Source: Legionella moravica DSM 19234 | Lineage (GTDB): Bacteria > Pseudomonadota > Gammaproteobacteria > Legionellales > Legionellaceae | Direction of reading: 5' to 3' | Length of the DNA: 64,000 nt | Assembly (NCBI RefSeq): GCF_000423305.1 | Contig: NZ_AUHS01000019.1 | Location: 1 to 64,000 of the forward strand | In this document: positions 17,074 through 27,186 of the stretch, one piece after another | How the letters are laid out: every line of letters starts with the position of its first letter | How positions within the stretch are numbered: the first letter of the stretch is position 1 | Notes under the pieces: generated by a model | Database searches by the model: none | Seen by the model: only the letters and a program-made list of their open reading frames with translations | What the model was told of the DNA's origin: nothing | Program-made: the position numbers and the translations under genes

Positions 17074-17718
17074 ATGAGTATAAAAATAAAAGGTGTTACT
17101 TTAACTGTTACCATTTTATTGGCCCTGGCCAGTTTATTCGCTGGAATTTTTGTATCACAACATATTCATTTTAAGAAAAAAATTGATGCGGCTCAATTTC
17201 ATGGCACCTATCTTGAAAATCCAAGAACGGTCAATCAATTCAGTCTGACAGGGACTGATCAACTGCCCTTTGAAAACAGCAGCTTGCAGGGGCAATGGAC
17301 ATTAGTCTTTTTTGGGTTTACTAATTGTGGTTACCTCTGCCCGACTACTATGGCAGAACTTGCTAAAATGTATCGTATTCTTGAGGAAAAAAAGGTGAAA
17401 AATCTACCCAGGGTCGTGATGATCTCTATAGATCCTGAGCGTGATAGCCTGGAAAAATTGAACGGATATGTTAAATCCTTTAATAGTTCATTTTATGGTG
17501 CACGAGGGGATGAGGCCATTATCAAACTCATGACTCGAGAAATGGGCATTGCTTATGCAAAAGTAATCAACAAAGAGAGTGACGATCCTAAAAACTATGA
17601 CGTTCAGCACAGTGGAGCAGTAATGCTATTTAATCCCCAAGGAGAGTTAAACGCATTTTTTACCACTCCGCATCATGCAGACTTGTTGGCCAAGGATTAT
17701 ATGTTATTAGTCTCATAG
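17074..17718 (+). CDS. SCO1/SenC copper chaperone for cytochrome c oxidase
   Basis: The 214-residue protein has one N-terminal membrane anchor (residues ~7-28) and a thioredoxin-fold domain. Copper ligands are visible: C85 and C89 in FGFTNCGYLCPTTM, and H179 in DVQHSGAVMLFNP. It delivers Cu to the CuA centre of subunit II. It is the last gene of the assembly operon, 9 bp after ctaB. Confidence 0.95.
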   Translation: MSIKIKGVTLTVTILLALASLFAGIFVSQHIHFKKKIDAAQFHGTYLENPRTVNQFSLTGTDQLPFENSSLQGQWTLVFFGFTNCGYLCPTTMAELAKMYRILEEKKVKNLPRVVMISIDPERDSLEKLNGYVKSFNSSFYGARGDEAIIKLMTREMGIAYAKVINKESDDPKNYDVQHSGAVMLFNPQGELNAFFTTPHHADLLAKDYMLLVS

Positions 17719-17890
17719 CTGAATTCACCAAAATCGCTTGATGCTATCAGGAACAGGATAAGTTCCAATTTTAAATTCATCGCCTATAAAATTTAATCTT
17801 CTCATTTCGGTACATCGGGATGAGAATTCATAAATTTTAAACTAGGCTTTATTAGACACATTATAAAAAAAATTGAGGAACTATTGATTC

Positions 17891-18799
17891 ATGAAAATTG
17901 CAATTTTAGCCACTAACCCACATTTGTATTCGCACAAGCGCTTGAAAGCGGAAGGGGAAGCGGCTGGTCATGAAGTTAAAATCATTAATCCCCTGTATTG
18001 TTATATGAACGTTGCCGCTTCAAATCCCAAAGTTCACTATAGAGGCGGTTCTTCTCTGCCTCAATTCGATGCAGTGATCCCACGAATTGGTGCTTCAACG
18101 ACTTATTATGGAACTGCCGTGCTACGTCATATGGAAACTATGGGCATGTACACCCTTAATGAATCAATAGCTATTTCGCGTTCCAGAGATAAATTTCGGT
18201 CTTTACAACTTCTGGCTCGAAAAGGTATTCCTATGCCTTTGACCAGTTTTGCTCAATCGCCTGATGATACGGAAGATTTAATTCATATGGTTGGTGGTGC
18301 TCCTCTCGTAATCAAATTGTTAGAAGGCACTCAAGGCAAAGGGGTAATTCTGGCTGACAGCCACCAATCTGCAGTAAGCATTATTAATGCGTTTAAAGAA
18401 ATGCATGCCAATATTCTGGTTCAGGAATTTATTGAAGAATCTCGAGGTACTGATATACGCTGCTTTGTGATTGGAGAAAAAGTAGTTGCTGCCATGAAGC
18501 GTCAGGCAAAGGAAGGCGAATTTCGCGCTAATGTACACCAGGGTGGAAAAGGAGTTAAAGTGAAATTGTCGCCACAAGAGCGGGCAATTGCAGTAAGCGC
18601 TGCAAAAACTATGGGTTTGAAAGTAGCGGGCGTTGATTTGATTCGATCCAATCATGGACCATTAGTGTTGGAGATTAATTCATCTCCTGGCCTTGAAGGG
18701 ATCGAAAAAACGACAGCCGTCAACATTGCGGGAAAAATTATTGAATACATTGAGAAACACGCAAAACCCATTAGTTTAAGCCATCGTTTCCATGGATAG
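17891..18799 (+). CDS. rimK: RimK-type ATP-grasp ligase (ribosomal protein S6 modification)
   Basis: The 302-residue ATP-grasp enzyme has [20 protein letters not shown] and the metal-binding [26 protein letters not shown]. It also shows [18 protein letters not shown] (ATP-binding lid) and [17 protein letters not shown]. Length and motifs match E. coli RimK, which adds glutamates to the C-terminus of S6. A RimK-like enzyme with another peptide substrate cannot be excluded. AT-rich sequence with possible promoters fills 17719-17890. Confidence 0.92.
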   Translation: MKIAILATNPHLYSHKRLKAEGEAAGHEVKIINPLYCYMNVAASNPKVHYRGGSSLPQFDAVIPRIGASTTYYGTAVLRHMETMGMYTLNESIAISRSRDKFRSLQLLARKGIPMPLTSFAQSPDDTEDLIHMVGGAPLVIKLLEGTQGKGVILADSHQSAVSIINAFKEMHANILVQEFIEESRGTDIRCFVIGEKVVAAMKRQAKEGEFRANVHQGGKGVKVKLSPQERAIAVSAAKTMGLKVAGVDLIRSNHGPLVLEINSSPGLEGIEKTTAVNIAGKIIEYIEKHAKPISLSHRFHG

Positions 18800-18803
18800 G
18801 ATT

Positions 18804-19049
18804 TTAGTGAGCTCCTGATTTTGAATCGCTTTTACCAAGCAACCAATCCGAGTTGACTTCAAGCTCTTGTGCAAGAGTCTGTAATACCGGTTCATCAGGG
18901 CTTGTGATGCCATTGAGTAATGCCTCGGCTTTAAATTTGGGTATTTTAATCAGTTTGGAAAGAACCTCTATACGTTCAGGTGTTGATTCGGGGACTCCTA
19001 TACTGTCAAGCTCCTTATTAAGTCGTTCTGAAAATCGTTTATTAAGCAT
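18804..19049 (-). CDS. Small XRE/repressor-type DNA-binding protein
   Basis: The 81-residue protein has a helix-turn-helix of the Cro/CI type: ERIEVLSKLIKIPKFKAEALLNG, then a final LQTLAQELEVNSDWLLGKSDS that is typical of phage-repressor N-terminal domains. It converges with rimK, 4 bp from its stop. There is no phage context nearby, so it is either a stand-alone regulator or a leftover. AGGAGCAAAT precedes the ATG. Confidence 0.7.
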   Translation of the reverse strand: MLNKRFSERLNKELDSIGVPESTPERIEVLSKLIKIPKFKAEALLNGITSPDEPVLQTLAQELEVNSDWLLGKSDSKSGAH

Positions 19050-19961
19050 TATTTGCTCCTGATTATGACCTTATATAGGTGGTGGCTTAAACTAGTCGGG
19101 ATCTCAATAAATAAAGTATCTTTATTTGATATAGCATAAAATTGGCGTTTTGCAATGTGAGCGCTTTTTTGGGCAATTCAGCCTTTGGTTTGGCCTTGTC
19201 TCCTGAATGCTTCTTTGCCTAAGCTATGTGGAGAATTTATCGAGCCTCAGTGAAGGTAGTTAGACTGATTTTTTGAGGTTGGCCAGACGAATCTATGGTT
19301 TGGTCCGTGAGCCAGAAGATGCAGGCTCCTGCTCACAGTGCGACACGATAGTCGAAAACTTGACCTCACTGATTTTGTAGAAAGTTCAAGGTGTTAATGA
19401 TGATGTTTTCCTAGGTTAACAAACACATCATGGTATCTTGTTTAGAGTTTCCTGAAGTTCATCGACTTTTTCAATACTGTCGGTTTTACTTTTGAAAAAC
19501 CAGTTCCCTGTGCATAGTCGTGTACTAATAATGGGTAATGCAAGTATTCCACAAGAGAGAATAATGATCGCAATATTTTGTAATGCCTCTTTCCATCCTC
19601 TGTGACTTACCTCACCATACAGCCTGGCTGCACTTGTTAAATGATTAAATTTTAACCAAATGGAGCGAATAAGTCAATCTGTATCCAATTAATTAATGGA
19701 TAAAGTGAAATGCTTGTTCTTGAGATGGAATGTTTGAAATTTGATTGACGCGTGTATACAGTGATGTACAATCAAAACCATTCCACCAGGCTTATAAAGG
19801 ACTCTTGGTATCATGTTTTTGATTTGATACTGGTGGCATATGAATTTTTGTGTCAGTAGGGAGGAGTTTATTGTTGTGGAGGAATTAGCAGGTGCTTTAT
19901 AGATGAAGCCCAGATTCCAAACAGCTCGTACAATGAACCATTATTATGTTTAGGATAACAC
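19050..19961. other. 912-bp stretch without an intact gene
   Basis: Apart from the broken minus-strand reading frame at 19428-19673, this stretch shows no frame with a credible start and length. Part of 19680-19960 must hold the zwf promoter; it contains several AT-rich -10-like boxes but no clear -35 partner. A 20-codon ORF beginning at 19840 has no sign of being real. The region probably is the site of a lost accessory gene. Confidence 0.5.
19428..19673 (-). pseudogene. Broken C-terminus of a Legionella membrane-anchored protein
   Basis: The minus strand is open for 81 codons, ending with a TGA at 19428-19430, but has no ATG/GTG/TTG start. An in-frame TGA lies directly upstream at 19674-19676. 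The peptide contains GWKEALQNIAIIILSCGILA followed by LCTGNWFFKSKTDS and ends VDELQETLNKIP. This reads like the C-terminal tail of a family of Legionella proteins with a hydrophobic helix, then 'TGrW.FFK.dS' and a short amphipathic 'l..L...L' helix. Low confidence on the family; high confidence that it is a remnant. Confidence 0.5.
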
Positions 19962-21449
19962 ATGCTCGAAAATGCGGTTTCAAATTACCCTTGTGACTTA
20001 ATCTTATTTGGTGTTTTGGGTGATCTTTCCTGTCGTAAATTAGTGCCGGCTTTATATCACCTGGAAGGTGCTGGTTTGCTTCATGTTGATTCTCGAATAA
20101 TTGGATGTGGGCGTGACAATCTAACTTCAGTAGAATTTTTGGAGTTGATTCGAGCCCGAGTACAACGGCTGTTAACTGAAACCATAGACGAGACCGTGTG
20201 GACTCGCTTTATTTCCAAACTCAGCTATTGTTCCCTGGATTTGACGGTAATGGACGATTATCGGCGATTGACGGATTACATCAATCCATCATTACGAACG
20301 GTAATTTCCTATTTTGCCATTCCTCCCTTTCTGTATGCTCAGGTTTGTCATGGACTGGCTCGCATTGGTTTAACCGAGCAGCCTTCTCGAGTCGTATTGG
20401 AAAAACCAATCGGTCATAATCTTCAATCATCCAAAGAAATTAACGATGAAGTTGCCCAGTTTTTCGCAGAAAATCAAATTTATCGTATTGATCATTATCT
20501 GGGTAAGGAAACCGTATTAAACCTTCTGGTGCTTCGTTTTGCCAACTCCATGTTTTCGTCTAATTGGGATCATCGGGTGATCGATAAGGTTGAAATCACG
20601 GTAGCTGAAGAAATAGGCGTTGAAGGGCGCTGGGACTATTACGATAAATCAGGGCAAGTGCGCGATATGCTGCAAAATCATGTCGTGCAGATTTTATCCC
20701 TGGTTGCTATGGAACCCCCCTTGAGTCTTTCCTCAGAAGATATTCGCAGTGAAAAATTAAAAGTATTAAAATCTCTGCGTCTCATAAATGAGAGTAATGT
20801 TCGAGACCACACGGTTCGAGCTCAATATGCGGGCAATAAAATTGATAATAAAGTCATTCCCGGATATTTAGAGGAGCATGGGGCGGATCAACATTCAGTT
20901 ACTGAAACTTTTGTCGCAATTAAAGCGTATATTGACAGTTGGCGTTGGTCTGGAGTGCCTTTTTATTTACTTACTGGCAAACGCCTGGCCAAAAAACAAA
21001 GTGAAGTTGTTATTTATTTTAAACAGCAACCGCACAATATTTTCAATAAATTCAATAAGGAACTACCTCCCAATCAATTGATTATACGGTTACAACCGGA
21101 TGAAGGTCTTGAGTTGCGAATTATGAACAAGGTTCCTGGTCTTGGTGAGCATTTGGTGCTCGCTGAAAGTAAACTGGATCTGAATTTTAATCAATTGATC
21201 ACTACACCACGAATTGCTGATGCTTATGAGCGATTGCTTCTGGAAGTGATGTTAGGTAACCAATATTTATTTGTAAGCCGTGAGGAAATTGAACAATCCT
21301 GGAAATGGATCGATGCGATAAAGAACTCCTGGGATGCAGGGGGAGTACCACTTCATACCTATGCATCAGGAACCTGGGGACCTGACGAAGTAAGAACGTT
21401 ATTTAATGGCCAGGCGCATATTTGGGATGATCGAAATGCAACTTTATAA
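19962..21449 (+). CDS. zwf: Glucose-6-phosphate 1-dehydrogenase
   Basis: The 495-residue enzyme oxidises glucose-6-phosphate to 6-phosphogluconolactone with NAD(P). It shows the nucleotide-binding start LILFGVLGDLSCRKLVPALY (GxxGDL). It also shows the active-site motif RIDHYLGKETVLNLLVLRFA (R175-K182) and VEGRWDYYDKSGQVRDMLQNH. It is the first gene of the Entner-Doudoroff operon. Its 3' end overlaps pgl by 14 bp. Confidence 0.98.
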   Translation: MLENAVSNYPCDLILFGVLGDLSCRKLVPALYHLEGAGLLHVDSRIIGCGRDNLTSVEFLELIRARVQRLLTETIDETVWTRFISKLSYCSLDLTVMDDYRRLTDYINPSLRTVISYFAIPPFLYAQVCHGLARIGLTEQPSRVVLEKPIGHNLQSSKEINDEVAQFFAENQIYRIDHYLGKETVLNLLVLRFANSMFSSNWDHRVIDKVEITVAEEIGVEGRWDYYDKSGQVRDMLQNHVVQILSLVAMEPPLSLSSEDIRSEKLKVLKSLRLINESNVRDHTVRAQYAGNKIDNKVIPGYLEEHGADQHSVTETFVAIKAYIDSWRWSGVPFYLLTGKRLAKKQSEVVIYFKQQPHNIFNKFNKELPPNQLIIRLQPDEGLELRIMNKVPGLGEHLVLAESKLDLNFNQLITTPRIADAYERLLLEVMLGNQYLFVSREEIEQSWKWIDAIKNSWDAGGVPLHTYASGTWGPDEVRTLFNGQAHIWDDRNATL

Positions 21450-22125
21450 TTTTAGCGATGCGAATCGGTTAAATAGCGACTTGGCCGAACAGATTAGCAC
21501 TCTTTTGGATGAAGCCATCACCTTAAGAGGGCGGGCTTATCTTGTTGTTTCAGGTGGAAAAACTCCTATAGATCTTTTTAAATTGTTGGCACAAAAAGAG
21601 GTGTCCTGGGATAAAGTGACTATTACTTTGGCTGATGAGCGCTGTGTCAGTATTCATGACCCCGACCGAAATGAACGCTTGGTCAATGATTTTTTATTGC
21701 AACATAAAGCGCATCAAGCACAGTTTATCAGTTTGTATAATGAACACATTTCAATTAAAGAGAATCTGGAATCGGTTGAACCACGTCTTGATTCTTTACC
21801 TGCTTTTGATGTGGTTATTCTCGGTATGGGTGAGGATGGGCATACTGCATCCTTATTTCCATGCAGTGATGAGCTGGAATCTGGATTGGATGATGAGGCA
21901 CAAGCACTGCTTTTGGTGTATCCCAGAAGTGCCCCTTATCCACGAATTTCTTTATCTAAAAGACGATTACTGAATAGTCGAAAGATTTTTATCCATTTGG
22001 TTGGTCAAAAAAAACGTACTGTATTGAGTCAGGCACTAGAGATAGACAATCCGAAAGTGATGCCGATCAGTGCTTTTATAAACAATCAGAAAGCCAACAT
22101 TCAGGTCATGTATGCACCCCAATAA
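21436..22125 (+). CDS. pgl: 6-phosphogluconolactonase
   Basis: The 229-residue protein from the ATG at 21436 has the DevB/Pgl-type motifs LVVSGGKTPIDLFKLLA, ITLADERCVS, and the GMGEDGHTASLFP active-site loop. It hydrolyses the lactone made by Zwf. An upstream GTG/ATG choice (21406, 21427) would lengthen it by up to 10 residues inside zwf. It is 3 bp from edd. Confidence 0.96.
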   Translation: MQLYNFSDANRLNSDLAEQISTLLDEAITLRGRAYLVVSGGKTPIDLFKLLAQKEVSWDKVTITLADERCVSIHDPDRNERLVNDFLLQHKAHQAQFISLYNEHISIKENLESVEPRLDSLPAFDVVILGMGEDGHTASLFPCSDELESGLDDEAQALLLVYPRSAPYPRISLSKRRLLNSRKIFIHLVGQKKRTVLSQALEIDNPKVMPISAFINNQKANIQVMYAPQ

Positions 22126-22128
22126 GGA

Positions 22129-23970
22129 ATGAATATGCACCCCGTTGTAGATCAGGTAACTGAACATATCAGTAAGCGCAGCGCAAAAAGCAGAAGCATG
22201 TATCTGGAGCAGATTTACAAGGCTCGGGTTAAAGGTCCACAAAGAAGTGTTCTTCATTGTGGTAATCTGGCACATGGGTTTGCAGCGTGTTCCAGACAGG
22301 ATAAAGTTCACTTAAAAGGTGAAGCCAAAGCGAATATTGCTATTATCTCCGCATACAATGACATGTTATCTGCGCATCAACCCTACGCCTCTTATCCTGA
22401 AGTGATTAAGGAAGCGATTGCCGCGTCAGGTGGCGTTGCTCAATTTGCTGGCGGTGTTCCTGCGATGTGCGATGGTATTACTCAGGGACAACCTGGTATG
22501 GAGTTAAGTCTATTAAGTCGCGACGTCATTGCTCTGTCGACCGCGATTGCCTTATCTCACAATATGTTTGATGGTGGGTTGTTATTGGGAATATGCGATA
22601 AAATAGTCCCTGGATTACTTATGGCCGCTTTGAGCTTTGGGCATTTACCTTTTGTATTTGTACCCGCAGGTCCCATGCCATCTGGAATTTCAAATCAGGA
22701 GAAAGCCAGAGTTCGCCAGTTATATGCTGAAGGCAAAGTGGACAAGAACGCATTATTGGAAGTTGAAGCTGAATCGTATCATTCTCCAGGCACGTGTACC
22801 TTTTATGGAACGGCTAATTCAAATCAACTCATTATTGAGTTGATGGGGTTGCAACTCCCTGGTTCTTCTTTTGTAAATCCCAATACTCCATTAAGAAATG
22901 AGTTAACCAGGGCTGCGGCAGTGCAGGTTTTGGGTTTAACTGATTTAACGAACCAATACATGCCAATCGGACAGATGATTGATGCCAAAAGTATCGTTAA
23001 TGGGATTGTCGGGTTATTGGCCTCCGGGGGATCAACAAATCACACCATGCATCTCATTGCTATTGCCTCTATGGCCGGCTACACGGTTAATTGGGATGAT
23101 TTTGCACAGTTATCACAAGTTACTCCGTTAATCACCCGTATTTATCCTAATGGTCAGGCGGACATCAATCACTTCCAAAGAGCAGGGGGAATGGCCTATT
23201 TTATTCGAACCTTGCTGGATTCTGGCTTGATTCACCAGGACGTGAATACAGTTGTTGGCTTTGGTCTGGAACACTATACGAGACAACCTGTTTTGGATAA
23301 TGACCGATTGGTGTGGGTTGACGGGCCATCGAGTTCAACCAATATGGATGTATTGACTTCAGTTTCCAGACCATTTAAACCTCAGGGGGGATTACAGGTT
23401 TTAAGCGGGAATATAGGACGAGCCGTGTTCAAAACTTCAGGGCTTGCTGAAGGGAAGAGCATCATTAAAGCACCTGCGGTTGTATGTTCCAGCCAGGCTG
23501 AATTTGAACATCTTTTTAATCAGGGATTATTAAGCAAAGATTGTGTGGTTGTGGTCCGATTTCAAGGTCCCCAAGCCTGCGGTATGCCTGAACTGCATCA
23601 ATTGACTCCGAAGATGGGCGTTCTTATGGATAGGGGATATCAAGTGGCATTGATTACGGACGGCCGAATGTCCGGTGCATCGGGTAAAGTACCTGCCGCC
23701 ATCCATGTAACTCCTGAAGCTATGGATGGAGGATTAATCGCCAAAATAGAAACAGGAGATATGATTTTAATTGATGGTGAACGTGGGATTTTGCAGCTTT
23801 TGGTCGATGACGAGGTTTTGGCAACACGAATGAATGCAGCATCATCTGATGAGCCGACGCAAGGAATGGGCCGTGAGCTTTTCGGAAGTTTAAGAGCTCA
23901 GTTTACTGGGGCAGAACAGGGTGCCTGCAGTTTGTTTAAAGGACAACAAAATTGTTATGACAGCTTATGA
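22129..23970 (+). CDS. edd: 6-phosphogluconate dehydratase
   Basis: The 613-residue Fe-S enzyme of the IlvD/Edd family converts 6-phosphogluconate to KDPG. Typical segments are ISAYNDMLSAHQPY, GGVPAMCDGITQGQPGMELS, GICDKIVPGL, PGTCTFYGTANSNQ, LASGGSTNHTMHL and ALITDGRMSGASGKVPAA. The cysteines in these motifs are the cluster ligands. The upstream AAGGA precedes an ATG at 22129, with another at 22135. It overlaps glk by 14 bp. Confidence 0.98.
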   Translation: MNMHPVVDQVTEHISKRSAKSRSMYLEQIYKARVKGPQRSVLHCGNLAHGFAACSRQDKVHLKGEAKANIAIISAYNDMLSAHQPYASYPEVIKEAIAASGGVAQFAGGVPAMCDGITQGQPGMELSLLSRDVIALSTAIALSHNMFDGGLLLGICDKIVPGLLMAALSFGHLPFVFVPAGPMPSGISNQEKARVRQLYAEGKVDKNALLEVEAESYHSPGTCTFYGTANSNQLIIELMGLQLPGSSFVNPNTPLRNELTRAAAVQVLGLTDLTNQYMPIGQMIDAKSIVNGIVGLLASGGSTNHTMHLIAIASMAGYTVNWDDFAQLSQVTPLITRIYPNGQADINHFQRAGGMAYFIRTLLDSGLIHQDVNTVVGFGLEHYTRQPVLDNDRLVWVDGPSSSTNMDVLTSVSRPFKPQGGLQVLSGNIGRAVFKTSGLAEGKSIIKAPAVVCSSQAEFEHLFNQGLLSKDCVVVVRFQGPQACGMPELHQLTPKMGVLMDRGYQVALITDGRMSGASGKVPAAIHVTPEAMDGGLIAKIETGDMILIDGERGILQLLVDDEVLATRMNAASSDEPTQGMGRELFGSLRAQFTGAEQGACSLFKGQQNCYDSL

Positions 23971-24952
23971 TTTAATGAATTACGCCATAGTTGCTGACAT
24001 TGGCGGAACTTTTGCTCGATTCAGCCGCGTGAATTTAGTGAATTTGCAGATGGATAAAATTGAAGTTTATCCTTGTGCCACATTCAGCAGTATTGACTCC
24101 GCATTTATTGCTTATCAGACCCATCATTCCTTGCAGGAGCTTAAGCGAGTAGCAATCGCTATTGCCTGCCCTGTAATAGATGATTTGATTTGTATGACTA
24201 ATTGTCATTGGCAATTCTCGATCAAGGAGTTAAAAAGCCGATTGAATTTAACCGAGCTAAGGGTGATGAATGATTTTACCGCCATAGCGATGAGTTTACC
24301 CGTATTGTCGGATCATGATTTGCTCCAGATTGGAACTGGTTACTCGGATCCTAATAAAGTACGAGTGGTTCTGGGGGCTGGAACTGGCTTGGGTGTCGCT
24401 TATTTGGTTCCCAATGAACAGTCTTATACCGCTTATGCCGGTGAAGGCGGCCATGCGGATTGGGGAGCTAAATCGGAACAGGAATGGTTTATATACACTT
24501 ATTTAAAAAATCACTATCCGCATGTATCGCTTGAACGAATCTTGTCCGGGCATGGTTTGGAGAATTTGTATAAAGCGATAGCCGCATATCGTGGGCTGGA
24601 TAAAGCGTCTTTAAAAGCCGCGGATATTATTTCGTTAGCGTTGACTCAGGAGTGTCCTATCGCTCAGGCGACAGTAGAGCAATTTTTTATCTGTTTGGGA
24701 GCTTACTCTGGAGATATGGCGTTAACTTATGGTGCGTTTGGTGGTGTTTATATTGCTGGTGGAATTGTACCTCGACTGGCCTCTCTGATAAAACAAAGTC
24801 AATTTAGAGCCTGTTTTGAAGATAAAGGACGTTTCTCTGATTTTAATGCGCTAATACCTACTTATATGATTAAGGCAGAACAGCCGGGAATATTAGGGGC
24901 TGCAACGTCTTTGAGGCACTCAATAAAAGGAGCATGTGATGTCGTTTCCTGA
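23957..24952 (+). CDS. glk: Glucokinase (ROK-independent, E. coli Glk type)
   Basis: The 331-residue enzyme phosphorylates glucose with ATP. It shows the phosphate-binding loop YAIVADIGGTFARFSRV, the catalytic LRVMNDFTAIAMSLP, VVLGAGTGLGVAYLVP and the AGEGGHADWGA glucose site. The ATG at 23957 lies inside the 3' end of edd; a longer frame from 23921 is not needed. It links imported glucose to Zwf. Confidence 0.96.
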   Translation: MTAYDLMNYAIVADIGGTFARFSRVNLVNLQMDKIEVYPCATFSSIDSAFIAYQTHHSLQELKRVAIAIACPVIDDLICMTNCHWQFSIKELKSRLNLTELRVMNDFTAIAMSLPVLSDHDLLQIGTGYSDPNKVRVVLGAGTGLGVAYLVPNEQSYTAYAGEGGHADWGAKSEQEWFIYTYLKNHYPHVSLERILSGHGLENLYKAIAAYRGLDKASLKAADIISLALTQECPIAQATVEQFFICLGAYSGDMALTYGAFGGVYIAGGIVPRLASLIKQSQFRACFEDKGRFSDFNALIPTYMIKAEQPGILGAATSLRHSIKGACDVVS

Positions 24953-25589
24953 TGGTCTTACCGCGGAACACGTATTTTCTGCGTCACCAGTGATTCCGGT
25001 GATTGTAATTAGGGATTTGAATAAGGCTATTCCTTTGGCTTCTGCATTATTTGCCGGAGGGGTAAAGGTGTTGGAGGTGACTTTAAGAACACCGGTCGCT
25101 TTAGATGCTATTCATTTACTGACGCAAACGTTTCCAGATGCCTTAATTGGTGCAGGGACAGTTATAAACCCAGAACACTTGGATAGGGTGGCTCAAGCAG
25201 GCGCACAATTTGCAATAAGCCCTGGACAAACCGATTCATTATTATTGGCCGGACAGAAATCCAGAATTCCTCTGATACCCGGAATAGCCAGTGTTTCCGA
25301 GTTAATGACCGGTTTAGAGTTTGGTTACAGTCATTTCAAATTGTTTCCTGCGGCAGCAGTAGGGGGGATTCAGTTGTTGCGTTCCTTATTTGGCCCATTC
25401 CCGGATGTTCGATTTTGTCCCACCGGGGGTATTACTGAAGAAAATTATCGTGATTATCTTGCCTTGCCTAATGTTTCTTGTGTTGGCGGTTCGTGGATCG
25501 TTCCTGAGCAGGCAATAAAAAATAATGAATGGTCATTAATTACGGAGCTGTGTCATTCGATGAGCAATGATTTACATCAAGTTCAATGA
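24939..25589 (+). CDS. eda: KDPG aldolase (2-keto-3-deoxy-6-phosphogluconate aldolase)
   Basis: The 216-residue class I aldolase has VLEVTLRTPVALDAI, IGAGTVINPEHL, and the Schiff-base lysine K134 in YSHFKLFPAAAVGG, followed by CPTGGITEENYRDYLAL. It splits KDPG to pyruvate and glyceraldehyde-3-phosphate. The ATG at 24939 follows AAAAGGAGC and overlaps the end of glk by 14 bp; the GTG one codon earlier is less likely. Confidence 0.97.
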   Translation: MSFPDGLTAEHVFSASPVIPVIVIRDLNKAIPLASALFAGGVKVLEVTLRTPVALDAIHLLTQTFPDALIGAGTVINPEHLDRVAQAGAQFAISPGQTDSLLLAGQKSRIPLIPGIASVSELMTGLEFGYSHFKLFPAAAVGGIQLLRSLFGPFPDVRFCPTGGITEENYRDYLALPNVSCVGGSWIVPEQAIKNNEWSLITELCHSMSNDLHQVQ

Positions 25590-25692
25590 GACTGAATTAT
25601 CTTTTTTAGTAATTTGGCTGAGTAGTTTCATGTGTATATGGACGTTAATGAGAAGAACCGGGTTTTAGCTGTGTATATTAAAGGAGTAGGAT

Positions 25693-27114
25693 ATGGCTTG
25701 GATTGTTGCAATTATTGGGTCTTTAGCTGGATTTTTGTTTGGTTATGACGAAGGCATTATTGCAGGTTCAGTGGATCTGGTAAAAAATCATTTTGATCTG
25801 ACCGCCACACACATTGGTGTAATGGCTTCGGCCCTACCTTTTGGCGCTTTGTTTGGCTCCATGTTAATCGGTATGTTTATGGCATCAAAGGGCATTAAAC
25901 GCTATGGTCGACGTTCATTACTGTCTTTTGCAGGGTTTCTCTTTTTCTTTGGTGCCTTAGGAGCCGGCTTTGCCGATTCTATAACCATTCTGATCTTGTC
26001 ACGATTAGTTCTCGGACTTGCAATTGGCATGGCTTCAGTCCTGACTCCTTTATATTTGGCTGAAACCGCCGCGATTGAAGCGCGAGGGGCGGTGGTAGCG
26101 ATTTATCAGTTAGCGATGACCCTGGGCATCGTATGTTCCTATTCTGTGAATTATCTGCTAATTGAACATCAAGCCTGGCGAGCCATGTTTGCTTCAAGTG
26201 CCCTGCCAGCATTGTTGTTAAGTATAGGCATCTTATTTATGCCTGAATCACCAAGATGGTTGTACAGTATAGGACGACGCAATGCGGCAGCGAAATCACT
26301 AAAAAAATTGCGCCAGAGTCGAGATATTGAACACGAACTGATGGACATTGAAGTTACTTTAGCGAATGAACCAAAACAAGGAAACTGGCTGTTGTTATTT
26401 AAAAAACCCCTGTTACCGGTATTAATGCTAGGAACGATTTTATTTTGTTTGCAGCAACTTAGCGGCATCAACGTAGTGATTTACTTTGCTCCTGAAATTT
26501 TTAAAAATTTAGGCATGGACAGCACAACTGGTCAAATATTAGCGACTATGGGTATTGGATTGGTGAATCTGTTAGTGACTGTTCTCGCCATTCTTTGTGT
26601 CGATAAAGTAGGTCGCCGTAAACTTTTGTTAGTGGGTTTTGCGGGTACGTGTATCAGTTTAATTGCCTTATGTCTGTGCTCAGTCAACCAGGTGGCTTGG
26701 CTTCCCTACTTATCCGTTATGTGCTTGACGGTGTATATCTTTTCGTTTGCCATTAGCGTAGGCCCCATTCCGCATATTGCAATGGCTGAAATTTTTCCAC
26801 TGCATGTACGTGGCGCAGGGATGGGATTGTCTGCCATGAGCAATTGGACGTTTAATACGGTAGTTATTTTCAGTTTTCCTATCCTGCAAAAGATGCTGGG
26901 TATTGATTATACTTTTGCTTTATATGCGGTCATTTGTTTCATCGGACTGATATATACTTATTTCTATATGCCTGAAACCAAAAATATCAGCTTGGAACAC
27001 ATTGAAAACCATGTGATGGCTGGTAAGCCTCTACGATTTTTAGGACGAGAGAACGAGCAATCAGTCGATCTCACTACTGAAACGGATAATTCATTTGTTC
27101 CTTTAACCAATTAA
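25693..27114 (+). CDS. Sugar/H+ symporter of the MFS sugar-porter family (YwtG/XylE-like)
   Basis: The 473-residue protein has 12 transmembrane helices. Sugar-porter signatures are visible: GFLFGYDEGIIAGS in TM1, RLVLGLAIGMASVLTPLYLAE (the 'R.xxGxGxG...PxYxxE' motif), PESPRWLYSIGRR, the LQQLSGINVVIYFAPEIF sugar-binding stretch in TM7, and MPETKNISLEHIE at the end. It follows eda by 103 bp in the operon. In L. pneumophila the equivalent gene is the last plus-strand member of the Entner-Doudoroff operon. A glucose substrate is likely from context. Confidence 0.93.
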   Translation: MAWIVAIIGSLAGFLFGYDEGIIAGSVDLVKNHFDLTATHIGVMASALPFGALFGSMLIGMFMASKGIKRYGRRSLLSFAGFLFFFGALGAGFADSITILILSRLVLGLAIGMASVLTPLYLAETAAIEARGAVVAIYQLAMTLGIVCSYSVNYLLIEHQAWRAMFASSALPALLLSIGILFMPESPRWLYSIGRRNAAAKSLKKLRQSRDIEHELMDIEVTLANEPKQGNWLLLFKKPLLPVLMLGTILFCLQQLSGINVVIYFAPEIFKNLGMDSTTGQILATMGIGLVNLLVTVLAILCVDKVGRRKLLLVGFAGTCISLIALCLCSVNQVAWLPYLSVMCLTVYIFSFAISVGPIPHIAMAEIFPLHVRGAGMGLSAMSNWTFNTVVIFSFPILQKMLGIDYTFALYAVICFIGLIYTYFYMPETKNISLEHIENHVMAGKPLRFLGRENEQSVDLTTETDNSFVPLTN

Positions 27115-27186
27115 TATAAAGAGCAGGATCGGTTGAATTGTTTTGGAATTAGTTGGTTTTGCTCAGAAAATTGCATATCAAAGGTA

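Noticed and set aside
18804..19049. Prophage signature from the CI-like repressor
   Set aside because: No integrase, att-like repeat or other phage gene is present around it; it is a lone small regulator.
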